A stretch of DNA of 64,000 nucleotides from contig NZ_JACHJY010000010.1 in the NCBI RefSeq assembly GCF_014203895.1, positions 1-64,000 on the forward strand, in the 5' to 3' direction. Origin of the DNA: Streptomyces nymphaeiformis. GTDB lineage: Bacteria; Actinomycetota; Actinomycetes; Streptomycetales; Streptomycetaceae. Below, piece after piece: positions 43,150-51,736 of this stretch (within the stretch, counting starts at the first letter, position 1; every line of letters starts with the position of its first letter). The translations under genes were made by a program, and so were the position numbers. A model generated the notes under the pieces. It was given only the letters and a program-made list of their open reading frames with translations. It had not been told where the DNA came from and did not search any database.

Positions 43150-46031
43150 GACAGGATCCGGCCCCCCTCCATGGTGTGCACCGTGTCCGCGATCCCCGCG
43201 ACCAGGTCCGGGTCGTGCTCGACGACGAGGACGGTCAGGCCGTCCGCCGCGAGCGCCGACAGGATCCGGGCCAGCGCTTCCGTCTCGCCGGCGTCGAGTC
43301 CGGCCGCCGGCTCGTCCAGGAGCAGCGTGTGCGGCCGCCCGGCCAGCGCGCGGGCCAGCTCGACCCGGCGCAACGTGCCGGTGGGCAGGTCCGCCGCCGC
43401 CCGGTGCCGTACGGGCCCGGCGAGCCCGAGCAGCCGCAGGCTCCGCTCCGCGGCGGCCGGGTCTCCGCGGACCCTGCGCCGCTCCTCACCGAGGCGGACG
43501 TTCTCCTCGACGGTGAGCGACGGGAACACGGCGAGCTGCTGGAAGGTCCGCGCGATGCCCAGGCGGGCCCGGGCGTGGGCGGACCGCCCCGTGATGTCGG
43601 CGCCGTCGAGCGTGATCCGGCCCTGACCGCGGCGGGGCCGGAGGGTCCCGGCGAGACAGTCGAAGAGGGTGCTCTTGCCGGCGCCGTTGGGACCGACGAG
43701 GGCGGTGACGCGGGCGGGGGCGAGGTCGAGGGTGACGTGGGAGAGGGCGGTGACCCCTCCGGGGTAGGTGAGGGTGAGGTCCACTGCGCGGAGGCCGGCG
43801 CGGCGGCTCGTCCGGGGCGCGGGTTCCGTTGTGCGGGGCTTGGCTTCGTCTGCGGCCGCCCCGCCGCGGGGGTGCGTCCGGCCTTCGGCCGGACCGTGGC
43901 TCCCACCCGCACCGCCCGTGCGGGTGGTCGGCAGAGGTGCGGGTCTTCCCGTGGACGGTTGCCCGCCGTCGGCGGCCGGCGGGCCGTGGGGGTGTGTCCG
44001 GCCTTCGGCCGGGACCGCGGCGGGCGCCCGGGCAGGGGCGGCCGGCCGGCCTTCGGCCGGGCCTGCTCCGTGGATCTCGGCCGGAGCGGCGGGGATGCCG
44101 TGGGCCTCGGCCGGAGCGGCGGGGGCGCCGTGGATCTCGGCCGGAGCGGCGGGGGTGCCGTGGATCTCGGCCGGAGCGGCGGGGGTGCCGTGGGCCTCGG
44201 CCGGAGCGGCGGGGGTGCCGTGGGCCTCGGCCGGGACCGTCGTGGGGGGTGGGACCGGGGCCTCGGGCCGTCTCTGATCCGGCAGGAGCGTCAGGAGGGG
44301 CGGGAGGCGGCCCGTCAGGGTGGCCAGGAGGCCTATCAGGGCCGCTGCCGTGCCTGCTTGGGGGCCCGCGTCCAGGGTGGTCAGGAGGGCCGCCGCCGCC
44401 AACGGGGTGAGGAGGCTGTCCGCGCCCAGGACCAGGACCGCGGCGAACCAGAGCAGGCCCCGTACCGGGTCGTACTGGTCGGGGTCGAAGGCGCGCAGGC
44501 CCATGCCCAGGAGGCCGCCGCCCAGGGCCGCCAGGGCCGCGCCCAGGACGAAGGCGAGGAGCTTGAGGCGGGGGACGGGGACACCCGCCGCCTCGGCGCC
44601 CGGTTCGTGGTCGCGCAGGGCGGCCAGCGCGCGACCCGTGCGGCCTCGCCGGAGGGCCGCCACCAGGGCGAGGCAGCCGGCCAGGACGACCAGCTCCAGG
44701 GCGTAGAACGCGCGGTCGTCGGAGAAGCCCCCCGGGCGGCCGAGGGACAGGTCGGCCGTCGCGTACGGCTGGGTGAGGACGAAGCGGCTCACCGCCACCC
44801 CCACGGCGAGGGTCGCCAGGGCGAGGGCCAGGCCGTGCCGCCGGATCGCCGGCCGTGCCGTCACCAGGCCCGCCACCGCCACCATCGGCACCGAGAGAGC
44901 CAGGGAGAGGAGGGTGGGGACTCCCGCTGCTGCCAGGAGTGCCGTGAACAAGGCGCCCAGGCCCGCGTACGCCGCCTGTCCCAGGGCGATCTGGCCGCCC
45001 CTGCCCGCCACCACGACCAGCGACAGGAGGATCACGGCCAGCGCGGGGACCTGGACCGCCGTGTGCAGGTCGGAGCCCGCCAGGCCCAGGGGGAGGAGGA
45101 GCAGGACGCCGACCACCAGCCACAGGGCGGGCGGGACACGCGGGGCGCGCGTCGGCGGGGGAAGGGCGTCGCGGCCCTTGCCGCCCACGCCCGGCAGGAC
45201 CAGCGCCGCCACCAGGAGCGCCACCACGAACAGGTTCGCCCCGACGGCCTGGATCAGGGGGCCCGCCCAGCCCTCCGGGTGCAGCCGGGTCAGCTGCGCC
45301 TGGGCGACCCCGATGGCGAGCGCCGCCCCGACGGCCACCGGCAGCGACCGCATCCGGGCGATCACCGCGACCGCGATCACCTCGACGACGAGCAGCGGCA
45401 TCCCGTACGGGTCGAGCCGCACGTACGGAGCGAGCAGCACGCCCGTGAGCCCGGCCGTGAACGAGCCGAACGCCCAGCCCGCCGCCGCGACCCGGTCCGC
45501 GTCGATCCCCGCCAGGACGGCGAGCGGGCGGTTGTCCACGACCGCACGCAGCTCCCGGCCGAACCGCGTCCACCGGGTCACCGCCCCCACCAGGCAGGCG
45601 AGCGCCAGCACGGCCGCGAGCTGCGCCCACGGGTCGTCGCCGAGGACCACGGGCGCGTCGTCCCGGGCGCCCGGGCCCCACAGCAGCACCGCCCCGCCCA
45701 CCAGGAGGACGAAGACGCCGATCGTCGCGACCAGGGTCTGCGCCGGGTTCGAACCGCGCAGCGCGAGCGGGCGGAAGACACCCCGGTCGAGCACCAGGCC
45801 GAGGGCGGGGGCGACGAGCAGGAGCGTGACCAGGGCGCCCAGGGGCAGCGGCCAGCCCCAGACGACCACCAGCTGGCGGAGCACGTACGCGCAGATCATG
45901 GCGACGGCCCCGTGCGCCAGGTTCAGGACCCCGGTCGCCCGGTAGGTGACGACCAGGCCGATGCCGGTGAGCGCGGCGGCGCTGCCGACCGCGAGGCCGG
46001 CCAGCGTCAACTCGTACGTCAGGGAGTCCAC
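43146..46031 (-). CDS. fused LivH-LivM-LivG branched-chain-type ABC transporter
   Basis: 961 residues from GTG 46031. Residues ~1-290 are a LivH permease (LTYELTLAGLAVGSAAALTGIGL, TGVLNLAHGAVAMI); ~300-580 a LivM permease (GGQIALGQAAYAGLGALF, DHEPGAEAAGVPVPRLKLLAF); ~585-745 a Pro/Ala/Glu/His/Gly linker with six AEAHGTPAAP-type 10-residue units and further PAEGRTHPHG units; ~748-961 a LivG ATPase (Walker A GPNGAGKST near 780, LPTGTLRRVELARALA, LLLDEPAAGLD, VEHD). The usual system has four separate proteins. Upstream membrane gene overlaps it by 13 bases; livF-like gene overlaps its end. Cargo likely branched-chain amino acids, amides or urea; not readable. Confidence 0.9.
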   Translation of the reverse strand: MDSLTYELTLAGLAVGSAAALTGIGLVVTYRATGVLNLAHGAVAMICAYVLRQLVVVWGWPLPLGALVTLLLVAPALGLVLDRGVFRPLALRGSNPAQTLVATIGVFVLLVGGAVLLWGPGARDDAPVVLGDDPWAQLAAVLALACLVGAVTRWTRFGRELRAVVDNRPLAVLAGIDADRVAAAGWAFGSFTAGLTGVLLAPYVRLDPYGMPLLVVEVIAVAVIARMRSLPVAVGAALAIGVAQAQLTRLHPEGWAGPLIQAVGANLFVVALLVAALVLPGVGGKGRDALPPPTRAPRVPPALWLVVGVLLLLPLGLAGSDLHTAVQVPALAVILLSLVVVAGRGGQIALGQAAYAGLGALFTALLAAAGVPTLLSLALSVPMVAVAGLVTARPAIRRHGLALALATLAVGVAVSRFVLTQPYATADLSLGRPGGFSDDRAFYALELVVLAGCLALVAALRRGRTGRALAALRDHEPGAEAAGVPVPRLKLLAFVLGAALAALGGGLLGMGLRAFDPDQYDPVRGLLWFAAVLVLGADSLLTPLAAAALLTTLDAGPQAGTAAALIGLLATLTGRLPPLLTLLPDQRRPEAPVPPPTTVPAEAHGTPAAPAEAHGTPAAPAEIHGTPAAPAEIHGAPAAPAEAHGIPAAPAEIHGAGPAEGRPAAPARAPAAVPAEGRTHPHGPPAADGGQPSTGRPAPLPTTRTGGAGGSHGPAEGRTHPRGGAAADEAKPRTTEPAPRTSRRAGLRAVDLTLTYPGGVTALSHVTLDLAPARVTALVGPNGAGKSTLFDCLAGTLRPRRGQGRITLDGADITGRSAHARARLGIARTFQQLAVFPSLTVEENVRLGEERRRVRGDPAAAERSLRLLGLAGPVRHRAAADLPTGTLRRVELARALAGRPHTLLLDEPAAGLDAGETEALARILSALAADGLTVLVVEHDPDLVAGIADTVHTMEGGRILS
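44071..44235 (-). repeat. 30-bp tandem repeats coding for the linker
   Basis: Units begin at 44071, 44101, 44131, 44161, 44191 and (partial) 44221 on the plus strand, each like TGGATCTCGGCCGGAGCGGC followed by GGGGGTGCCG. They are in frame and encode (AE[AI]HG[TAI]PAAP). Differences between units are mostly two-base switches (GATCTC/GGCCTC). Confidence 0.92.
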
Positions 46032-46417
46032 GGCTCACACACCGGGCAGGGGGCGAGCTCGGCGTCCCCCACCTCCACGGCCTCCGCCCTGCCCGCCACC
46101 AGCGGGCAGTCGGGGCGGTGCGCGAGGGTCCCGCCGGGGACCCGCAGGAGGGGGCCGTCCGAGGAGGGTGGCGGGGGCTCCTCCGGTGTCGGGGAGCGTG
46201 GCCGCGGAGGGCGTACGGGAAGCAGCGCCGCCGCACCGACGAGCACCGCGCCCGCCACGAGGAGCGCGGCCCCCGGCACCGTGCACGAGGCCAGATAGGG
46301 CAGCTGGCGCTCCGCGAAGCGCTCGCCGGAGATCCCGTACCAGCCGAGCGCGCAGAGCACCGCGCCCCCGGCGGCCGCCGCCAGACCGCTCCAGAGCAGG
46401 ATCCGGGATGTCGGCAC
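46019..46417 (-). CDS. small membrane protein with C-terminal Cys motif, in the Liv operon
   Basis: 132 residues from GTG 46417 (GGAGG five bases upstream). Two membrane helices (ILLWSGLAAAAGGAVLCALGW and GAALLVAGAVLVGAAALLPV), a Pro-rich stretch, then HRPDCPLVAGRAE..LAPCPVCEPW: His plus Cys residues that could bind zinc or iron. It precedes and overlaps the fused transporter gene by 13 bases, so it is made with it. Function not known; an accessory role for the transporter is only inferred from position. Confidence 0.75.
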   Translation of the reverse strand: MPTSRILLWSGLAAAAGGAVLCALGWYGISGERFAERQLPYLASCTVPGAALLVAGAVLVGAAALLPVRPPRPRSPTPEEPPPPSSDGPLLRVPGGTLAHRPDCPLVAGRAEAVEVGDAELAPCPVCEPWTP

Positions 46418-46516
46418 GCGGGCCTCCCTCGTCTCTTCCTTGCACTATGCCCCGATCCGTCCCACCCTGGAAACACCAGCCGCTCCGGACTGGCGGGACA
46501 CCCGGTGGTGAGCCAG

Positions 46517-47044
46517 ATGGTCGACGTACGACGCGGTGGACGCTCCCGTCTCGCGGTCCTCGGGGCCGTCGCCGTCCTCGCCCTGGCACCCGCCGTCGCG
46601 GCCTGCTCGGACAACGGCGGCGGGAAGAGCGGCGGCACGACCTCGTCCTCCCCGGCCTCCCCGTCCTCCCCGCCGACGGCCGACCGGCCCACCGACCCGG
46701 CCGCGGCCAAAGCCCAGATCACCAGGAACTGGACGGCGTTCTTCGACCCGAAGACCCCCGTCGCCGAGAAGGTGAAGCTCCTGGAGAACGGCGAGCAGAT
46801 GCGGCCGGTGCTCGGCGCGTTCGCCGGCGACAAGAACGCGGCCATGACCTCCGCGAAGGTCACCGGAATCGAGTTCACCTCGGCCACCGGCGCCAACGTC
46901 ACCTACGACCTGCTGGTCGGCGGGGCCCCCGCCCTGACCGGCTCCCAGGGCACCTCCGTCCTGCAGGACAACACCTGGAAGGTCTCCGTGAAGACCCTGT
47001 GCGGCCTGGTCGAGCTGAGCGGTGTCACCGTTCCGGGCTGCTGA
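46517..47044 (+). CDS. lipoprotein, MTB12-like
   Basis: 175 residues. Signal peptide with lipobox (LALAPAVAAC) then a Gly/Ser/Thr/Pro linker. The C-terminal domain AQITRNWTAFFDPKTPVAEK..LLENGEQMRP, with late LVGGAPALTGSQGTSVLQDN and KTLCGLVEL, resembles the low-molecular-weight antigen MTB12 fold of actinobacteria (cystatin-like, unknown function). ATG 46517 chosen; in-frame GTG codons just upstream are alternatives. Divergent from the membrane gene at 46417; its end overlaps the binding-protein gene by 23 bases, which ties it to the transport system. Confidence 0.75.
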   Translation: MVDVRRGGRSRLAVLGAVAVLALAPAVAACSDNGGGKSGGTTSSSPASPSSPPTADRPTDPAAAKAQITRNWTAFFDPKTPVAEKVKLLENGEQMRPVLGAFAGDKNAAMTSAKVTGIEFTSATGANVTYDLLVGGAPALTGSQGTSVLQDNTWKVSVKTLCGLVELSGVTVPGC

Positions 47045-48314
47045 GGCGGTCGCGGCGCTGCTCCTGGCCGTGCTGCTCACCCTCGTCGCGGGATGCGGCA
47101 GCCGGCTCCCCGAGCGCGCCTTCGAGACGCGGCCCACCGTCACCCCCTCCGGCGGTGAGCCGCTCCGCGTCGGGATCATCACCAGCACCACCAGCCCCGT
47201 CGGCGGACAGACCTTCACCGGCCCGCGCGACGGAGCCCGCGCCTATTTCGACGCCCTCAACGCGCGCGGCGGCCTCGACGGACGCCGCGTCGAGGTCGAG
47301 ACCTGCGACGACGGAGGCAGCGGCGTCGGCAACAACGCGTGCGTGCACCATCTGATCGACGAGCGAGGCGTCTTCGCCCTCGTCGCCACCACCGCCCTGA
47401 ACTACGCCGGCGCGCCCCTCGTCGCCCGCGCCGGCGTCCCCGACATCGGCGGCCAGCCCCTCACCCCCGCCTACGACACCTACCCGCACCTCTACGGCGT
47501 CTACGGCAGCTCCGCCCCGCGCACCGGCCGCGCACCCGGCTGGGACGGCACGTTGTACGGCGGGACCGAGGTCTACCGCTACTTCCGCGAGAAGCTGGGC
47601 GCGCGGACCGCCGCCGTCGTCTCCTACAACCAGGCCGCCTCCGCCGCGTACGCCCGGCTGATCACCCGTGGACTGCGTGCCGAGGGCTACCGCGTCGTCG
47701 AGGAACAGGTCGACTTCGCCCTCCCCAACTTCCGCGCCGTCGCCGCCGACCTGCGGGCCGAGCACGCCGACGTCCTCTTCGACGCCATGGACACCCACGG
47801 CAACGTCCGCCTGTGCGAGGCGATGCAGTCGCTCGGGGTCCGCGTCGCCGCCAAGGTCACCAACGTGCAGAACTGGTCCTCGGCCGTCCCCCGCGACTAC
47901 GCCCGGGCCCCCGGCTGCCGGGCCTCGCTGTGGGTGACCGGCTCCAGCCGCAACTACGAGGACACCGGGCAGCCGGCGGTCCGCGCGTTCCGCACGGCCA
48001 TGGGCGACCGGCCCCTGTCGCAGTGGCAGCTCGAAGGATGGGCGGCGGCCATGTGGTTCACCGACGCCGCCCGCTCCTGTCTCGCCCGGGGCGCGCTCAC
48101 CCGCGGCTGCGTCGAGGACTTCATGAACCGTCCCGAGCCGTACACCGCGAGCGGACTGCTGCTCCCCGTGCGCTTCGAGCACCTGGCACGGCCGCCCGCC
48201 ACCCGGAACACCTGTCTGTCCGTGGCCCGTTGGCAGGACGGACGGGGCTGGGTCAGCCAGGGCGAGATGACGCGGAACTGCGCGACCGTCCCCCAGCTCG
48301 GCTACCGGCCGTGA
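47022..48314 (+). CDS. branched-chain-type ABC substrate-binding lipoprotein (LivK-like)
   Basis: 430 residues. Signal with lipobox (LLTLVAGC). EPLRVGIITSTTSPVGGQTF begins a type I periplasmic binding fold; AYFDALNARGGLDGRRVEVETCDDGG is the standard motif of LivK-type receptors, and ALVATTALNYAGAPLVARAGVPDIG the ligand-cleft strand. Several Cys residues are unusual (CDDGG, NACVHH, LCEAMQ, PGCRAS, RSCLARG, RGCVED). It would deliver its ligand to the fused transporter encoded on the other strand. GTG start lies inside the preceding gene. Confidence 0.88.
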   Translation: MSPFRAAEAVAALLLAVLLTLVAGCGSRLPERAFETRPTVTPSGGEPLRVGIITSTTSPVGGQTFTGPRDGARAYFDALNARGGLDGRRVEVETCDDGGSGVGNNACVHHLIDERGVFALVATTALNYAGAPLVARAGVPDIGGQPLTPAYDTYPHLYGVYGSSAPRTGRAPGWDGTLYGGTEVYRYFREKLGARTAAVVSYNQAASAAYARLITRGLRAEGYRVVEEQVDFALPNFRAVAADLRAEHADVLFDAMDTHGNVRLCEAMQSLGVRVAAKVTNVQNWSSAVPRDYARAPGCRASLWVTGSSRNYEDTGQPAVRAFRTAMGDRPLSQWQLEGWAAAMWFTDAARSCLARGALTRGCVEDFMNRPEPYTASGLLLPVRFEHLARPPATRNTCLSVARWQDGRGWVSQGEMTRNCATVPQLGYRP

Positions 48315-48388
48315 ACGGGACCCCCGCACCGGCAGTACAGTCGGGCACCGACCGACTGACCGAACTGACCGGGGGGAACCGGCAGTAG

Positions 48389-49663
48389 ATGCGTATCTCC
48401 TTTCTGCTCCACAACGGCTACCACTACGGCGGCACGATCCGGACCACCTTCACGCTCGCCGAGGAACTGGCGGAACGCCACGAGGTCGAGATCGTCTCGG
48501 TGTTCCGCCACCGTGACCGCCCGTGGCTCGGCCTGCCGGCGGGGGTGACCCTGCGCCACCTCGTCGACCTGCGCAAGGACAGCCCCGGATACGACGGCGA
48601 CCACCCCGACTTCCACCGTCCCGCCGAGGTCTTCCCGCGCGGCGACGGCCGCTGGAAGCAGTACAGCGCGCTCACCGACGCGCGGATCGGGGAGTACCTG
48701 CGCGGCGTGGAGGCGGACGTCCTCGTCGCCACCCGCCCCGGGCTCAACGTGCACCTCGCCCGGCAGGCCCGGCGCGGTCCCGTCCTCGTCGGCCAGGAAC
48801 ACCTGATACTGACCGGCCACAGCTACCGGCTGCGCCGGGACATCGGCCACGAGTACGCACTGCTCGACGCCGTCACCACGGTCACCGAGGCCGACGCCCG
48901 CGCCTACCGGAAGCTCCGCCTGCCCGGCGTGCGCGTCGAGGCCGTGCCCAACAGCGTGCCCGCGCCCGCCGTCGGGCCCGCCGATCCCGCGGCGAGGACG
49001 GTCGTGGCGGCGGGCCGGCTCACCCACGTCAAGCGGTACGACGTGCTGATCGACGCCTTCGCGTCCGTGGCCGCCGACCACCCCGACTGGAAGCTGCGGA
49101 TCTACGGCTCCGGCGACGCCGTCCAGGACCTCAAGGCCCCGCTCGCCCGGCAGATCAAGGCCCTCGGGCTCGACGAGCAGGTCTTCCTCATGGGGACGGT
49201 CGGCTCGATGGAACCCGAATGGGTCAAGGGCTCGATCGCCGCGGTCACCTCGCAGCGCGAGTCCTTCGGCATGACCATCGTCGAGGCGATGCGCTGCGGG
49301 CTGCCGGTGGTCTCCACCGACTGCCCCCACGGGCCGCGGGAGATCATCGAGGACGGGGTCGACGGGCGGCTCGTACCGGTCGACGACGTGGCCGCGGTCG
49401 CGGCCGCGCTGCGGGCGTACGTCGAGTCCGAGGAACTCCGCGCCAAGGCGGGACGCGCGGCCCTCACCGCCTCGGAACGCTTCGACCCCGCACGGGTCGC
49501 GGCACGCCACGAGGCCCTCTGGACGGACCTCGTCACCCAGGGCGCGAGCCGCCGCACGCACGCGCCGGGACGGGCGCGGGCGCATCGGGCTGTGGGACGG
49601 GTGGTGGACGCGGTGTACACGGAGAAGGCGAGGGCGGGGCGGTTGGTGCGACGCTTCCGCTGA
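48389..49663 (+). CDS. glycosyltransferase family 4 protein
   Basis: 424 residues. MRISFLLHNGYHYGGTIRTT is a GT-B N-terminus with the Gly loop; VVAAGRLTHVKRYDVLIDAF is the start of the GT4 C-terminal lobe and QRESFGMTIVEAMRCGLPVV the EX7E motif with the catalytic/ribose-binding Glu pair. C-terminal tail basic. Similar actinobacterial proteins glycosylate cell-surface or teichoic-type polymers, but the target is not readable. GGGGGGAA precedes the ATG; it may be co-transcribed with the binding-protein gene 74 bases upstream. Confidence 0.9.
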   Translation: MRISFLLHNGYHYGGTIRTTFTLAEELAERHEVEIVSVFRHRDRPWLGLPAGVTLRHLVDLRKDSPGYDGDHPDFHRPAEVFPRGDGRWKQYSALTDARIGEYLRGVEADVLVATRPGLNVHLARQARRGPVLVGQEHLILTGHSYRLRRDIGHEYALLDAVTTVTEADARAYRKLRLPGVRVEAVPNSVPAPAVGPADPAARTVVAAGRLTHVKRYDVLIDAFASVAADHPDWKLRIYGSGDAVQDLKAPLARQIKALGLDEQVFLMGTVGSMEPEWVKGSIAAVTSQRESFGMTIVEAMRCGLPVVSTDCPHGPREIIEDGVDGRLVPVDDVAAVAAALRAYVESEELRAKAGRAALTASERFDPARVAARHEALWTDLVTQGASRRTHAPGRARAHRAVGRVVDAVYTEKARAGRLVRRFR

Positions 49664-49680
49664 CGGACGGTGCCCCCCCC

Positions 49681-49745
49681 GTGTGGGCAATCGTCCCGCA
49701 GGGCGAGGGGGACCCCCCTCGCCCCAGCGGAACGACTGCCCACAA
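49681..49745. repeat. dispersed Streptomyces-type inverted repeat
   Basis: GTGTGGGCAATCGTCCCGC and AGCGGAACGACTGCCCACAAC form the outer parts of a ~31-bp imperfect hairpin whose inner arms are GGGCGAGGGGG and CCCCCTCGCCC. From memory, near-identical elements with TGTGGGCARTCGTYCCGC arms occur between genes in many Streptomyces. It lies between the converging glycosyltransferase and ctaD genes and could also stop transcription. Confidence 0.7.
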
Positions 49746-49760
49746 CGAGGGGCGGCGGTG

Positions 49761-51437
49761 TCAGGGGGCGTCGGGGGGCGTCGTGAGGCGGGATCGTTCG
49801 TACGCCGCGAACTCCGGGTGGTGGAGGTCGAACGCCGGCGCCTCCGACCGGATCCGCGGAACCCGCTCGAAGTTGTGACGCGGCGGCGGGCACGACGTCG
49901 CCCATTCGAGGGAGCGCCCGAATCCCCAGGGGTCGTCGACCTCGACCTTCTCCCCGTACCGCCACGTCCGCCACACGTTGTAGAGGAACGGCAGCGTGGA
50001 CATGCCGAGCAGGAAGGCCCCGATGGTGGACACCGTGTTGAGCGCGGTGAAGCCGTCGGCCTCCAGGTAGTCGGCGTACCGGCGGGGCATGCCCTCCGCG
50101 CCGAGCCAGTGCTGGACGAGGAACGTCATGTGGAAGCCGATGAAGAGGGTCCAGAAGTGGATCTTCCCGAGCCGTTCGTCGAGCATGCGGCCGGTGAACT
50201 TGGGCCACCAGAAGTAGAAGCCCGCGAAGGTCGCGAAGACGACGGTGCCGAAGACCGTGTAGTGGAAGTGGGCGACGACGAAGTACGAGTCGGTGACCTG
50301 GAAGTCCATCGGCGGCGAGGCGAGGATGACGCCGGTGAGCCCGCCGAAGAGGAAGGACACCAGGAAGCCGACGGACCAGAGCATCGGGGTCTCGAAGGAC
50401 AGCGAGCCGTGCAGCATCGTCCCGGTCCAGTTGAAGAACTTCACCCCGGTGGGCACGGCGATGAGGAACGAGAGCATCGAGAAGAACGGCAGCAGCACCG
50501 CGCCGGTGACGAACATGTGGTGGGCCCAGACGACCACGGAGAGCCCGGTGATCGCCATGGTGGCGGCGATCAGCGTCGCGTAACCGAAGATCGGCTTGCG
50601 GGCGAAGACGGGGATGATCTCGCTGATGATCCCGAAGAACGGCAGCGCGATGATGTAGACCTCGGGGTGGCCGAAGAACCAGAAGAGGTGCTGCCAGAGC
50701 AGTGCCCCGCCGTTCTGGGGCTGGAAGACCACGGCGCCGAGGCGCCGGTCGGCCTCCAGGACGAGCAGCGCCGCCGCGAAGACGGGGAAGGCGACGATCA
50801 CCAGGACCGCGGTGAAGAGGACGTTCCAGGTGAAGATCGGCATCCGGAACATGGTCATGCCCGGCGCCCGCATCCCGATGACGGTGGCGAGGAAGTTGAC
50901 CGAGGTCAGGATCGTGCCGAAGCCGGAGAGCGCGAGTCCCATGATCCACAGGTCGGCGCCGACGCCCGGCATCCGTTCCAGGCTGTTCAGCGGGGCGTAG
51001 GCGGTCCAGCCGAAGGCCGGTGGCCCGGTCGGGGTGAAGAACGAGCCGAGGACCATCAGGCCGCCGAAGAGGAACAGCCAGTACGAGAACATGTTCAGTC
51101 GCGGGAAGGCGACGTCGGGGGAGCCGATCTGCAGCGGCACGAGCTCGTTCGCGAAGCCGGCGAAGGTCGGTGTGGCGAAGAGCAGCAGCATGATCGTGCC
51201 GTGCAGGGTGAAGGCCTGGTTGAACTCCTGGTTCGTGATCAGCTGGAGTCCGGGGCGGGCCAGCTCGGCCCGCATCAGCATCGCCAGGAGCCCGGCGATC
51301 AGGAAGAAGACGAACGAGGTGGCCAGATAGAGATGGCCGATCTTCTTGTGGTCGGTGGTGGTGAGCCAGTCGATCAGGATGCGGCCGTGCCGTTGCCGGG
51401 CCGATTCGGCGGCCGCGGTCGCTGTCCCGTTGCTCAT
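49761..51437 (-). CDS. ctaD: cytochrome c oxidase subunit I, stand-alone copy
   Basis: 558 residues. About 12 membrane helices. Heme/copper ligands are in FTLHGTIMLLL (low-spin heme His), FFGHPEVYI (CuB His and cross-linked Tyr), VWAHHMFVTG (two CuB His) and HFHYTVFG (heme a3 and heme a His); the N-terminal DWLTTTDHKKIGHLY is the actinobacterial start. It would reduce O2 and pump protons. No ctaC, ctaE or qcr genes are near, so it is probably a second copy that joins subunits made elsewhere. ATG 51437 has GGAGG close upstream; the longer open frame is not used. Confidence 0.95.
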   Translation of the reverse strand: MSNGTATAAAESARQRHGRILIDWLTTTDHKKIGHLYLATSFVFFLIAGLLAMLMRAELARPGLQLITNQEFNQAFTLHGTIMLLLFATPTFAGFANELVPLQIGSPDVAFPRLNMFSYWLFLFGGLMVLGSFFTPTGPPAFGWTAYAPLNSLERMPGVGADLWIMGLALSGFGTILTSVNFLATVIGMRAPGMTMFRMPIFTWNVLFTAVLVIVAFPVFAAALLVLEADRRLGAVVFQPQNGGALLWQHLFWFFGHPEVYIIALPFFGIISEIIPVFARKPIFGYATLIAATMAITGLSVVVWAHHMFVTGAVLLPFFSMLSFLIAVPTGVKFFNWTGTMLHGSLSFETPMLWSVGFLVSFLFGGLTGVILASPPMDFQVTDSYFVVAHFHYTVFGTVVFATFAGFYFWWPKFTGRMLDERLGKIHFWTLFIGFHMTFLVQHWLGAEGMPRRYADYLEADGFTALNTVSTIGAFLLGMSTLPFLYNVWRTWRYGEKVEVDDPWGFGRSLEWATSCPPPRHNFERVPRIRSEAPAFDLHHPEFAAYERSRLTTPPDAP

Positions 51438-51736
51438 CCTGCCTCCGCCTCGCCGTCGTCCCGGCTCCGCGTCTCCGGGCGTTCGGACAGCGTAAGCATT
51501 CTGTAAGGGAAGAGTGCGTGGCTCGCGTGCGCGTCGCCGACGCAATTCGGGACGGGGTGCCGGAAGAAGGGAATTGAACGGGCCTTCGCGGCGCTTCTGC
51601 GGACTTCGTGTGAACGGATGGGAGGTCTTCCCAATTACTGGAGAAACGGCCGGAAACGGGGCCCGCGACTGACGGTGGGACAGGTCAAACATATGTCGAG
51701 AACTTGTGACACAAGCGTGACCGCGGAGGGACTAAC
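51438..51736. other. 299-base divergent intergenic region, ctaD / I78 gene
   Basis: No gene seen; a 66-codon open frame on the minus strand has no ribosome-binding site or recognisable motif. The half near the I78 gene is less GC-rich and holds the palindrome at 51703-51715. Confidence 0.5.
51703..51715 (+). promoter_or_regulatory. palindrome CTTGTG-A-CACAAG
   Basis: A perfect 6-bp inverted repeat with one central base, 21 bases before the I78 gene start. This is in the likely promoter zone, so it may bind a dimeric regulator; none is known. Confidence 0.4.

Noticed and set aside
44071..44235. Regular 30-bp repeats resembling a CRISPR array
   Set aside because: There are no spacers between the units, they are in frame in a coding sequence, and no cas genes are present.
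43176..46298. 1040-residue plus-strand open frame
   Set aside because: Antisense shadow of the fused LivHMG gene, which has all expected ABC motifs.
51434..51634. 66-residue minus-strand open frame upstream of ctaD
   Set aside because: Overlaps the ctaD start region, has no ribosome-binding site and non-biased codons.
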